Origin: Phyllobacterium sp. T1293
GTDB lineage: Bacteria; Pseudomonadota; Alphaproteobacteria; Rhizobiales; Rhizobiaceae
Assembly: GCF_020731415.2 (NCBI RefSeq)
Contig: NZ_CP088274.1
Location: forward strand, 124,001 to 188,000
Direction: 5' to 3'
DNA: 64,000 nt
The notes beneath the pieces were generated by a model. That model was given only the letters and a program-made list of their open reading frames with translations, made no database searches and was not told the DNA's origin. Shown here in pieces: positions 7,497-15,862 of this stretch. A program made the translations under genes and the position numbers. Every line of letters begins with the position of its first letter. The first letter of the stretch is position 1.

Positions 7497-8696
7497 TCAG
7501 CGCCCCCACGCCCGATGCACCAAAGAAGCAATTTCGGAGTTCACGGCGTCAAGAGACTCAATGGCCCTTTCATAGGTCGTGCGGGTGAAGCTATTCTTCT
7601 CTACTTCGTAGAGCGTCTGCTTGGTCAAGCCAGCATCCGAAACGGCTGTTGATTTGAGCATCGCGTTAGCCAGAATTTCCTCAGCCAGCATTGACTGCAT
7701 AAAGCCGACCATCTGGGCCTGCGGGATGTCGGTCGGCTCATAGCGTGTGATCAAATAGCGGAACCAATCAAGCTCCACTTTCGCACCAGCCTGTTTCACA
7801 GTCTTCAGAATGCCACCAAGCATAAGCAGGAACTGCGACATGGACATGAGATCCAGCATCTGCGGATGTACAGTGATCAAAACGGCCGTGGCGGCCGACA
7901 TTGCAGTCAATGTGAGATAGCCAAGCTGTGGCGGGCAATCGATAACCACGACATCATAGCGGTCATCGACACTCTCAAGCGCAGTAGCGATACGGGTAAA
8001 AAACTGCCTGCCCTCGCGCGATGCCTTGTCCTGCATCGCCAGTGGCGTGTCGTATTCATATTCCTGCAGTTCAAGATTGGCGGGAATGATGTCGAGCCCA
8101 GGAAAATTGGTCGACAGAATGACATCAGCGATGGGCTTGCGTTCGTCATCGTAACGAATGGACTCGTAAAGCGACAGGTTCCTGTCAAGCTCCGGTTGAA
8201 AACCATGCAAGGCAGATAGTGACGCCTGAGGATCGAGATCAATGGCGAGAACGCGGTGGCCAGTCAGCGCTAAATACTGCGCCAGATGTGCGGCTGTCGT
8301 CGTCTTACCTGAACCGCCCTTAAAGTTTACAACCGCAATGACTTGCAGCTTGTCACCAGGCTTGCGGTGCGGAACATACTTCTTCACTTCGGTACGGCCA
8401 TTACGATCCAGATAATGACGCAATTCCAGCATCTGCTCGGCCGTATAGGATCGCCGCCCGGATGTCGCTTGAGCCGGAACGGGGCCTTTGCCTTCCAGAT
8501 GCAAGCGCTTCAGATTGTTCTGCGTCACACCAAGATAGTGCGCCACTTCAGCCATGGAGAACTGCCGCAATGTCTTCTTTGCATTCGGCGGAAATTTTTC
8601 CATCCGAAGCTGGTTAAGGCGGCGTGATATCTCTGCTCCCTGATCGAGGATCTTGTCATCAAACTCGAACTTGGGCAGAGGTAGAGCGAAATTCAT
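7497..8696 (-). CDS. repA: RepA partition ATPase (ParA family)
   Basis: RepA is a ParA-type Walker ATPase that segregates the replicon and, in this family, autorepresses the repABC operon. The protein is 399 residues from ATG 8696; a TTG three codons earlier is possible. An N-terminal helix-turn-helix region (about 35-85; FSMAEVAHYLGVTQNNLKRLHL) is followed by the deviant Walker A motif NFKGGSGKTTTAAHLA, the switch IDLDPQASLS, and VVIDCPPQLGYLT. It heads the operon repA-repB-repC. The upstream 362-base region holds parS-like and other palindromes suited to autoregulation. Confidence 0.95.
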   Translation of the reverse strand: MNFALPLPKFEFDDKILDQGAEISRRLNQLRMEKFPPNAKKTLRQFSMAEVAHYLGVTQNNLKRLHLEGKGPVPAQATSGRRSYTAEQMLELRHYLDRNGRTEVKKYVPHRKPGDKLQVIAVVNFKGGSGKTTTAAHLAQYLALTGHRVLAIDLDPQASLSALHGFQPELDRNLSLYESIRYDDERKPIADVILSTNFPGLDIIPANLELQEYEYDTPLAMQDKASREGRQFFTRIATALESVDDRYDVVVIDCPPQLGYLTLTAMSAATAVLITVHPQMLDLMSMSQFLLMLGGILKTVKQAGAKVELDWFRYLITRYEPTDIPQAQMVGFMQSMLAEEILANAMLKSTAVSDAGLTKQTLYEVEKNSFTRTTYERAIESLDAVNSEIASLVHRAWGR

Positions 8697-8788
8697 CGGA
8701 GACAAAACCTCTAATAGCGCTTTTTCAAAGCAAATCTTCTAAGAAGCGCCATTAAGCTCCGATTCTAACAATCCAGCAAGAAATTTTA

Positions 8789-8806
8789 GGTTAACAAATG
8801 GTTAAC
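8789..8806. repeat. Direct repeat of GGTTAAC upstream of repA
   Basis: GGTTAAC occurs at 8789-8795 and 8800-8806, start to start 11 bases (about one helical turn). Each copy contains the palindrome GTTAAC. It lies about 95-110 bases upstream of the repA ATG and may be part of the repABC control region; no known consensus was matched. Confidence 0.35.
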
Positions 8807-8908
8807 GGGAATTGGCAATCCAAATCGACAAAGTCTCTCATCCATTTATGCGCCAAATTGCATTACCAACCAATCTCTTTTCCGAACTACTAGTTAATGC
8901 ACTGATTT

Positions 8909-8922
8909 CATTTACGTAAATG
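8909..8922. promoter_or_regulatory. Perfect 14-bp palindrome upstream of repA
   Basis: CATTTACGTAAATG is fully palindromic and lies 6 bases from the second parS-like site. The AT-rich region 8697-9067 between repA and the diguanylate cyclase gene has no protein-coding reading; it carries this palindrome, the parS-like site and the GGTTAAC pair. A role as RepA operator or second centromere element is inferred. Confidence 0.45.
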
Positions 8923-8928
8923 CATAAT

Positions 8929-8942
8929 TTTACTGCGGTAAA
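8929..8942. promoter_or_regulatory. Second parS-like palindrome, upstream of repA
   Basis: TTTACTGCGGTAAA differs by one base from the perfect palindrome at 7470-7483. Two such sites flanking repA strengthen the reading of both as RepB-binding centromere sites. Confidence 0.7.
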
Positions 8943-9067
8943 TTTGAGTAAAAAGAAAAACGATGCCGCACCAGCTGCTGAATTCCCAGCCAACCACGCA
9001 ATCAATGTACATTCCGGGTTCAATATTTATCCAATGGTTTGTTTGACCACAGCATACGTTATTCTAC

Positions 9068-10897
9068 TCACGGCTCATCCAATTCGGTCCCAGCGGCGAA
9101 TCGCACCCGGTTTCTGCCTTCGGATTTTGCCCGGTATAAGGCTATATCAGCTGCCTTGATGAGGCGCGGCCACTCTTCCGCCCCAAGCGGGCCCGATGCA
9201 ACACCGAAACTCGCAGTCATGTTCAGACGAGCGCCGTCAGCCAGAACAATCTCGTGCCGTTGCAATGCAAGCCGCAACCTGCGCGCACGCATAACCACAT
9301 CCGAAAGCAGATCGCCCGATAGAAGAATCGCAAACTCTTCACCGCCAAAGCGGGCAATCACATCTGTCGGCCGCAACATTGATCGAAAGAGAGCCGCCAC
9401 TTCCCGCAAAACCTGATCTCCCGCCTGATGACCATACGTATCGTTGACGAGTTTAAAATAATCGATGTCGATCAGAACGAGACAAGCTGTTTCCGCCTGC
9501 CCGTCAGCTTTCGCTTTGCTTTGCCCAATAAGATCAAGCGTACGGCGGTTGAAGAGGCCCGTCAGACCATCTGTTTCCGCTTGTTCTTTCAGCTTGTCGG
9601 TTAGCCGTGCCCGCTCGCGGAGCTTGCCACGCAATATCTGAATGGCATCAAATAAGCGGCGCATCTCACCCGCATAGTGCGCAGGATTGCCGAGTTGTAC
9701 GGGCTGATCTTCCGCCAATCCAATAACCTCATCCCGAGCTTGCAGCAACGGAGATAAAACAGACCTGTGAACCATACGGACCAGACTGGCAAGGATCACC
9801 AAGATAGCCGTGGTGATGGCAATGACCATCAGCAATGTTCTCAATGCGCGATCGCGCGTTTGCATCAGCTCGTCAATTTTTACATTCAGAAATTCACTGC
9901 GCAGGCTCTCCAATGGTTGGAGCGTTTTCACAAAACGCCTGGTGAATTCCTCGGCTGTCAAAGAATAATTGCCGGAGTTTCGGCCTTCTGTGACAAGGGC
10001 ATCAAACATCTCTAGCCCCTCACCAAAGAAGACGCGTTCGATTTCCTCGCGTTTTCCGATAAGCCTTGCATCACTGCGGAAGATCGCGTCCTGTCCGCCG
10101 ACCAATCGCCAAAGCTCGTTCAGCCGGCCGCGGGTTCGGCTGCTGTCAATCAAATGTTTGCGTTCCAAAGGATGACGTGTCGCGATCGGCGCCATGATTT
10201 GTGATGCAATCCGGCCGCCATACTCTCTGAGGTCGCTCAACATGTGACCGATCAAGACAGATGCTGCAATTCCGTCATCCGCATCAACCAGATCATCGAC
10301 ATTCCAGGCGACGATTGACTGAAAATTGTCAACAACTGCGAACATTCCTTCGATCGCCAGTTGAACGTCTTCAAGACGCCGCTGCCCGAAGGGAAGATTT
10401 GCAACGCGATCAACCTCCGCTCTGGCGCTTTTCAGCTGTGTGTTTGTTTGTTCCAGAAAACGCAGGGGTATTGGATGGTCAATTGACTCACGATTAGGCG
10501 CAATGGGATTTGCAATCGCCTCAATGGCTGCATCACTTGCTGCACGAAACTGAACGAGTTGCCGTTTCGCATCATCAGTCGGGAGATCCATGATTCCCAT
10601 CACTGCATTGGATGGGCCTCGCTCGGCCGATAAACGATTGGCCGCATCCAAGACCAGACGGTAGCGTTGAACACGATCTAGGTTGCGGCGAGCGAGCCAG
10701 TAATCGCCATAGGACGGCATTATGATGCTTGCGGCGAGAATGCCCGTGCAGACAACTGCCATGCCCGTTCCCGTCCAGAGCTTCCAATATAGGCTTCTGC
10801 CCATATCTTTCTGTGGCGAGGATTGGCTTGTTTCAACGTGGCTGGACACTGTCGATTCGGGGCGTCTCCCGGAACGGGCTGGACGAGGTGAAGTCAA
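9068..10897 (-). CDS. Membrane-bound diguanylate cyclase (GGDEF)
   Basis: The protein makes the second messenger cyclic di-GMP. A hydrophilic N-terminal tail leads to a membrane helix at about 42-62 (GMAVVCTGILAASIIM). A large, probably periplasmic sensor region of about 285 residues comes next, then a second helix at about 350-372 (LLMVIAITTAILVILASLV), a HAMP-like linker, and a C-terminal GGDEF domain. The domain has LTGLFNRR, LIDIDYFKLVNDTYGHQAGD and the active-site loop FGGEEF, so it should be catalytic. No EAL domain is present. The 5'-most start is TTG with AGGA 9 bases upstream; ATG at 10804 (MGRSLYWKLW) is an alternative that removes a 31-residue Ser/Pro/Arg-rich tail. It is a single gene between repABC and the cyd operon. 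Confidence 0.88.
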   Translation of the reverse strand: MTSPRPARSGRRPESTVSSHVETSQSSPQKDMGRSLYWKLWTGTGMAVVCTGILAASIIMPSYGDYWLARRNLDRVQRYRLVLDAANRLSAERGPSNAVMGIMDLPTDDAKRQLVQFRAASDAAIEAIANPIAPNRESIDHPIPLRFLEQTNTQLKSARAEVDRVANLPFGQRRLEDVQLAIEGMFAVVDNFQSIVAWNVDDLVDADDGIAASVLIGHMLSDLREYGGRIASQIMAPIATRHPLERKHLIDSSRTRGRLNELWRLVGGQDAIFRSDARLIGKREEIERVFFGEGLEMFDALVTEGRNSGNYSLTAEEFTRRFVKTLQPLESLRSEFLNVKIDELMQTRDRALRTLLMVIAITTAILVILASLVRMVHRSVLSPLLQARDEVIGLAEDQPVQLGNPAHYAGEMRRLFDAIQILRGKLRERARLTDKLKEQAETDGLTGLFNRRTLDLIGQSKAKADGQAETACLVLIDIDYFKLVNDTYGHQAGDQVLREVAALFRSMLRPTDVIARFGGEEFAILLSGDLLSDVVMRARRLRLALQRHEIVLADGARLNMTASFGVASGPLGAEEWPRLIKAADIALYRAKSEGRNRVRFAAGTELDEP

Positions 10898-10978
10898 TCA
10901 ATATTATCCTATCGCAATAGTCCCCACCCGCGGCTCATGAGCCGCCTGCAAGACTGTACTTCTGTCCCCTCTGAAGTC

Positions 10979-10998
10979 TGTGATCATTATCGATCACA
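10979..10998. promoter_or_regulatory. Inverted repeat upstream of the diguanylate cyclase gene
   Basis: TGTGATC-N6-GATCACA is a 7-6-7 dyad about 80-100 bases before the TTG start of the GGDEF gene. It looks like a CRP half-site pair, but the TGTGA and TCACA boxes are 10 bases apart rather than 6, so a different regulator is more likely. The 315-base stretch 10898-11213 otherwise holds only the cyd terminator. Confidence 0.3.
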
Positions 10999-11164
10999 TG
11001 GTCTTGTAATCCGATCCTATGCCGCTTTTAACGGAAGATATCAATAGGGATACACGTATAGGTTGATTCTCATTATGCACTTTTGGTTGCATGCTAAAAA
11101 CAAGGCGATCTGAAAAAGACTGCTCTGTGTAAGCGATCAATACCAATATGACTGAATGATTCAT

Positions 11165-11199
11165 AAAAACTGCAAAACCGCGCATTTTGAGATGCGCGG
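11165..11199 (-). terminator. Intrinsic terminator of the cyd operon
   Basis: CCGCGCAT and ATGCGCGG form a perfect 8-bp stem around a 6-base loop (11178-11199). On the minus strand the hairpin is followed by TTTTGCAGTTTTT. It lies 15 bases after the cydX stop codon. Confidence 0.8.
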
Positions 11200-11213
11200 C
11201 CTCGCTCGATTGT

Positions 11214-11333
11214 TTATTTCTTCGTATCCGCCTTACGGCTCGCATCATCTTCCACGAGTTCATACCACATGGCGTTGAGAACCGCGAAAGCCGCCGCAAA
11301 TGGCAATCCAAGAAGCCAGGCAAAGTACCACAT
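11214..11333 (-). CDS. cydX: Cytochrome bd oxidase small subunit CydX
   Basis: This is a 39-residue, single-pass membrane protein that stabilises the bd oxidase. The sequence begins MWYFAWLLGLPFAAAFAVLN and continues AMWYEL before a short acidic/basic tail, the signature of the CydX/YbgT family. GGAG sits 7 bases before the ATG. It begins 21 bases after the cydB stop codon and is the last gene of the operon, with a strong terminator directly behind it. It is short enough to be missed by length-based gene finders. Confidence 0.92.
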   Translation of the reverse strand: MWYFAWLLGLPFAAAFAVLNAMWYELVEDDASRKADTKK

Positions 11334-11353
11334 TTTTTTACTCCTCCATTGTT

Positions 11354-12508
11354 CTAGTAAGCATGGCCGCTTTTATTGCTAATAGTTTTGTTGTCCACTT
11401 TGCCCCATAGCACTCGATAGACCCACGTTGTGTAGGCTGTAATGAGCGGTACAAAGATGACCACCACGACAAGCATGATAAAGAGCGTCAGATGGCTTGA
11501 TGACGTATCCCAGACTGTCAGGCTTGATCGCGGATCGATCGACGAGGGCAAAATAAATGGAAACATCGACAGACCGACAGTCGAAATAATTCCGAAGATC
11601 GAGAGCGCACTTGACAGTATGGTTGTAATCTCGCGTTTGCCTCTGAAACCCAGCAAGGCAATCATGGCACCAAGAAACCCGAGGGCAGGGGCGATGATCA
11701 TCCAGCTATGGGTACCGAAATTGACAAACCAGGCGTTATTATCCTGCACCACTGTCTTCAACAGCGGGTTCGACGGGCCAACCGGATTGATAATGCTGGT
11801 AATGCGATAACCGCCAATCATCGTCCATAGGATCAAACCGGCAAGAGCAAACAGAAGAACGGTGATTGGTGCCGCAAAACTGCCAAACCGACGAGCCCGT
11901 TCTGCAATGATGCCCGTCGTTTTCAGCTGCAGCCACGCGCTGCCATGCATGATCAGCATAGAGACCGATAGAAGCCCGCAGAGAAGCGCGAACGGATTGA
12001 GAAGGCCAAAGAAGGATCCCTCATAGAAAACGCGCAGGTCGCCGTCGAAACGGAAGGGAACACCCTGCAAAACATTGCCCAAGGCAACACCAAAGATCAG
12101 GGATGGCACGAAACCACCAACAAAGAGCGCCCAGTCCCAGGCAGTGCGCCATGTGGCGCTATCGCGTTTGGAGCGGTATTTGAACGCAACGGGGCGAACA
12201 ATCAGCGCTGCCAGTATGAGGAACATTGCGAGATAGAAACCGGAGAAGGATACGGCATAAAGCGGAGGCCATGCGGCGAATATCGCACCGCCACCAACAA
12301 TAAGCCAAACCTGATTACCTTCCCAGATGGGACCAATTGTGTTGATGGTGATCCGCCGCTCCATGTCAGTTCGCGCAACAAAGGGCAGAAGCGTCCCAAT
12401 GCCGAGATCAAAACCATCTGTTACAGCAAACCCAATCAGCAATACGCCGAGTAAAAGCCACCAGATCAGTCGTAACGTGTCGTAATCAATGAATTGATGC
12501 AGGATCAT
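11354..12508 (-). CDS. cydB: Cytochrome bd ubiquinol oxidase subunit II
   Basis: Subunit II of the quinol-oxidising terminal oxidase that reduces oxygen at high affinity in the inner membrane. At 384 residues it is close to the E. coli subunit length. The start MILHQFIDYDTLRLIWWLLLGVLLIGFAVTDGFDLG is the conserved first helix with the TDGFDLG motif, and GPIWEGNQVWLI is the well-known loop. Several further membrane helices follow. Only 6 bases separate it from cydA, so the two are translated from one message with cydX. Confidence 0.96.
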   Translation of the reverse strand: MILHQFIDYDTLRLIWWLLLGVLLIGFAVTDGFDLGIGTLLPFVARTDMERRITINTIGPIWEGNQVWLIVGGGAIFAAWPPLYAVSFSGFYLAMFLILAALIVRPVAFKYRSKRDSATWRTAWDWALFVGGFVPSLIFGVALGNVLQGVPFRFDGDLRVFYEGSFFGLLNPFALLCGLLSVSMLIMHGSAWLQLKTTGIIAERARRFGSFAAPITVLLFALAGLILWTMIGGYRITSIINPVGPSNPLLKTVVQDNNAWFVNFGTHSWMIIAPALGFLGAMIALLGFRGKREITTILSSALSIFGIISTVGLSMFPFILPSSIDPRSSLTVWDTSSSHLTLFIMLVVVVIFVPLITAYTTWVYRVLWGKVDNKTISNKSGHAY

Positions 12509-12514
12509 GATCGT

Positions 12515-14092
12515 TTACTCCGCCGGAACAATGTGTGGGGAAATCAGGAGCGCTTCCGGTTCGTCGTCCGGTTCCGGTCCTTTGCGAATGGCACGAAGCA
12601 TCAAGCCCATCTCGATGATGAACAGCACCGTGTAGATCGTGACAAAGCCGGCAATCGTGATCAGCAAGGACATTGCACCAAGATTGGAAACTGCTGCTGC
12701 TGTCGGTAGAACACCTTCGATGATCCAAGGCTGGCGGCCAAATTCCGCAACGATCCAGCCCATTTCGGCGGCAATCCAGGGGAGGGGGATCGCCAATACC
12801 GCAATCCGTAACAACCATGGATATGTATCGAGTTGCCGGCGCACAGACAGCACAAAAAAGGTTGCAGTCAGCAAGATGAAGAACATACCGAGCCCAACCA
12901 TGATGCGGAAAGACCAGAAGAGGGTAGGGACATGCGGAACCGTATCCCACGCGGCCTTTTCAATCTGTGCATCTGTTGCCTGACGCGGATCGTCAACATA
13001 GCGCTTGAGAAGCAAGGCATAGCCCAGGTCAGCACCATTATTTTCAAATGTAGCGCGGGTGTCAGGGGCAATTTCACCCGTGCTGCCAGCCGCACGTATC
13101 TGCTGAAGTGCATCATAGGCAAGCAAACCTTGCTTGATCCGCACTTTCGCGTGCTTGACCAGATCTTCAATACCCGGAATTTCCGTGGTCAGGGAGCGCG
13201 TACCGATCAATCCCATAAGCCAAGGGATATGCACCGCATAATGGGTTTCACGCGACTGTTGATCGGGAAAGCCGAAGGCTGTGAAAGCAGCCGGAGCAGG
13301 CTCGGTCTTCCACATCGCTTCAATGGATGCGAGCTTCATCTTCTGATGTTCGGTGGAGAGATAGCCGCTCTCATCTCCAAGCACGACCACGGAGAGGGAA
13401 GCCGCAAGCCCGAAGGAGGCAGCCACCGTCATCGATCGTTTGGCCAGAGCCGTGTGGCGACCTTTCAAAACATACCAGGCCGAGACGCCGAGAACAAAGA
13501 TTGAGGCCGTTACGTAACCGGCTGAGACCGTGTGAACGAACTTTGCCTGAGCAACCGGATTAAACAAAACTGCAAAGAAATCAGTGACTTCCATTCGCAT
13601 GGTCTGCGGATTAAACGCCGATCCGACGGGATTCTGCATCCAGCCATTGGCAATCAGTATCCACAAAGCGGAGAAGTTCGAACCGATGGCAACCAACCAG
13701 GTTGCTGTGAGGTGCCCGACTTTGGAAAGCTTGTCCCAACCGAAAAAGAACAACCCGACGAAGGTCGCTTCGAGGAAAAATGCCATCAGGCCCTCAATGG
13801 CCAGTGGTGCCCCAAAAATATCACCGACATACTGGCTGTAATAGCTCCAGTTCATGCCGAACTGGAATTCCATGACAATACCGGTCGCCACGCCAAGCGC
13901 GAAGTTGATACCGAACAACGTGCCCCAGAATTTCGTCATTTGCCGCCAGATCACACGACCGGTCATCACATAGACGGTCTCCATGATCGCAAGCAGCACG
14001 GAAAGGCCGAGCGTCAAAGGTACGAAAAGAAAGTGATAAAGCGCTGTTATCGCAAATTGCAGGCGCGAGAGCGCCACGATGTCGAGTTCCAT
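12515..14092 (-). CDS. cydA: Cytochrome bd ubiquinol oxidase subunit I
   Basis: The haem-bearing catalytic subunit (525 residues), binding haems b558, b595 and d. Visible features are His20 in the first helix (equivalent to the E. coli His19 haem ligand), a helix with KFVHTVSAGY, a periplasmic quinol-binding Q-loop of the short type in the middle of the protein, and the signature EFGRQPWIIEGVLPT. The many hydrophobic helices and total length match the family. It lies 78 bases downstream of cydC and 6 bases upstream of cydB. A bd oxidase supports respiration at low oxygen and under nitric oxide or peroxide stress. Confidence 0.97.
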   Translation of the reverse strand: MELDIVALSRLQFAITALYHFLFVPLTLGLSVLLAIMETVYVMTGRVIWRQMTKFWGTLFGINFALGVATGIVMEFQFGMNWSYYSQYVGDIFGAPLAIEGLMAFFLEATFVGLFFFGWDKLSKVGHLTATWLVAIGSNFSALWILIANGWMQNPVGSAFNPQTMRMEVTDFFAVLFNPVAQAKFVHTVSAGYVTASIFVLGVSAWYVLKGRHTALAKRSMTVAASFGLAASLSVVVLGDESGYLSTEHQKMKLASIEAMWKTEPAPAAFTAFGFPDQQSRETHYAVHIPWLMGLIGTRSLTTEIPGIEDLVKHAKVRIKQGLLAYDALQQIRAAGSTGEIAPDTRATFENNGADLGYALLLKRYVDDPRQATDAQIEKAAWDTVPHVPTLFWSFRIMVGLGMFFILLTATFFVLSVRRQLDTYPWLLRIAVLAIPLPWIAAEMGWIVAEFGRQPWIIEGVLPTAAAVSNLGAMSLLITIAGFVTIYTVLFIIEMGLMLRAIRKGPEPDDEPEALLISPHIVPAE

Positions 14093-14170
14093 CTGCTTCT
14101 GTCGGGTTCGCCCGACCCCCTGTTGATCAGCGTTGCGACAGGCAAGCGCCGAGTGAAAGAGACTGTGCGG

Positions 14171-15862
14171 TCAATCAGGCCGCAATGTTGCAAGCACGGC
14201 GTCAAACTCCGGTGCGCCGCGGTGTATGGAGGCAATAAGTTGCCCCTGTTTCATAATGAGAAGACGATCAGCCAACTCGGCCTCCCGCCGTATGTGAGTA
14301 GCAATGACGACTGAACGGCCCCCCATCTGCTGTTTCAGACGCGCAAGGACATCGCGGGCCGTGTCGCCATCAAGCCCTTCAGTTGGCTCATCCAGCAACC
14401 ATAGCGACGCGTCACGCAGAAGCAGCCGCGCAAGCGCCAGGCGACGCAATTGGCCACCTGAGAGCCCAAGTCCGCCTTCGCCGAGCCGAGTAGCAAGCTG
14501 TCCGGGCAATGTCCTTACGTGGTCTGCGAGACCCGCTATCGCCAATACGTGCCAAAGGTGCGCATCAGTCGCATCCGGATCAGCAAGCCTGAGGTTGTCA
14601 CGAAGACTATCCTGAAATAACTCCGTCTTTTGGGTAAGCCGCGCCGAGGATATATATCTGATGCAGCCAACTCCCGGTGCAATTTCCCCTGCAATCAACA
14701 TCATCAGCGTCGATTTACCTGCGCCGCTCGCGCCGAGCAGAGCGATGTGCTCGCCTTTTGCAAGGGTAAGCGAAATGTCAGTGAGAGCAGGTATGAAAGC
14801 TCCCTTGTGAAAGGCCGTGACAGCCTCCAGTTGGACTGCATTATTGCCCGGGGGAGGGGAGGGAAGAGGAGGGGAGGGGATATCTACAAGATTGCTGCCA
14901 ATACGCCTTGCCGCTAGAACTGTACGACCAAGCTCCAAAGCGCCGCGCCGCAACCCGGCAAAGGGCTCAAGCGCTGCCAAAACCAACAATATGCCCAGCG
15001 CAGCAACCGGCGCGCCGATCAGACCGGCCTGTGCGAGAATGGCGACAGCAATCAGCGTTCCGGAAAGGAGCACGGCGGCGGCTATCCCAAAGCCAACTGT
15101 AACACCCATTTCCACCTGATTCAGCCGATCATCCGCATCAGCCAAGCGGTCATTAGCGGATCTGATCGCATCACATTGGGCTGAGACTCGTCCAGCCATG
15201 ATGAGATCCGCCTGACCTGCGATCAGATCGATAACACGCGAGCGCTGCGCCTCAAGCCCGTGGGTGCGGCGGCGGGCAGCACCGAGTGAAAAACGACCGG
15301 CAAGAACAGGAATTCCAAACCCCGTTACCAAAAGCCATAGCGCAACGCTCAGCCCAAGGACCGGGTGCATCAGGCCAAAAGCAACGCTGATCGTCAATGC
15401 GGAGCACAACGCGACCGCACCGGGAACCAGTATACGCAGGTAGAGGGAGTCGAGAGCATCTATGTCTGCCGTCAACCGAAACAGCAATTTTGACGGTCGC
15501 TGTAAAAGCGCATGGGCAGCGTCAGGCCGCGCCCATCCGCGAAACAATTTCTCCCGCAAACCAGCAAGCACACCCAGCGTGGCATCATGGGTCGTCAACC
15601 GCTCGCCATAACGCGCTGCAGTCCGTGCGAGAGCAAGAAAGCGGATACCCGCAGATGGCGCGAAGACATCAAAGGCAAAGGCGGTCGCTGACGAAAGCCC
15701 GGCAATTGCCGTGGCGGTGATGAACCAGCCGGATAATCCGAGGAGCGCAGTGCCAGCCAACACCGTCGCAGCTGCCAGCAGCGCACCTGCAACAAGCATA
15801 AAGCGTCGCTCTGCGAGGAAAAGCTGGATAACGGGGCGAAAATCGCGCCAGAAAGACATCAT
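14171..15862 (-). CDS. cydC: CydC subunit of the thiol/haem-related ABC exporter for bd oxidase assembly
   Basis: One half of the heterodimeric CydDC ABC transporter, which exports cysteine and glutathione and is needed for bd oxidase maturation. The 563-residue protein has an N-terminal membrane domain (about 1-320; LLGLSGWFITATAIAGLSSATAF is the typical CydC segment) and a C-terminal ATPase with Walker A GASGAGKST, signature LSGGQLRRLALARLLL and Walker B WLLDEPTEGLD. A GGAG site precedes the ATG. The start codon overlaps the cydD stop (ATGATG containing TGA), so the subunits are translationally coupled. Confidence 0.95.
   Translation of the reverse strand: MMSFWRDFRPVIQLFLAERRFMLVAGALLAAATVLAGTALLGLSGWFITATAIAGLSSATAFAFDVFAPSAGIRFLALARTAARYGERLTTHDATLGVLAGLREKLFRGWARPDAAHALLQRPSKLLFRLTADIDALDSLYLRILVPGAVALCSALTISVAFGLMHPVLGLSVALWLLVTGFGIPVLAGRFSLGAARRRTHGLEAQRSRVIDLIAGQADLIMAGRVSAQCDAIRSANDRLADADDRLNQVEMGVTVGFGIAAAVLLSGTLIAVAILAQAGLIGAPVAALGILLVLAALEPFAGLRRGALELGRTVLAARRIGSNLVDIPSPPLPSPPPGNNAVQLEAVTAFHKGAFIPALTDISLTLAKGEHIALLGASGAGKSTLMMLIAGEIAPGVGCIRYISSARLTQKTELFQDSLRDNLRLADPDATDAHLWHVLAIAGLADHVRTLPGQLATRLGEGGLGLSGGQLRRLALARLLLRDASLWLLDEPTEGLDGDTARDVLARLKQQMGGRSVVIATHIRREAELADRLLIMKQGQLIASIHRGAPEFDAVLATLRPD

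Noticed and set aside
10979..10998. CRP-like site upstream of the GGDEF gene
   Set aside because: TGTGA and TCACA are 10 bases apart rather than the 6 required; it is listed only as an unassigned dyad.
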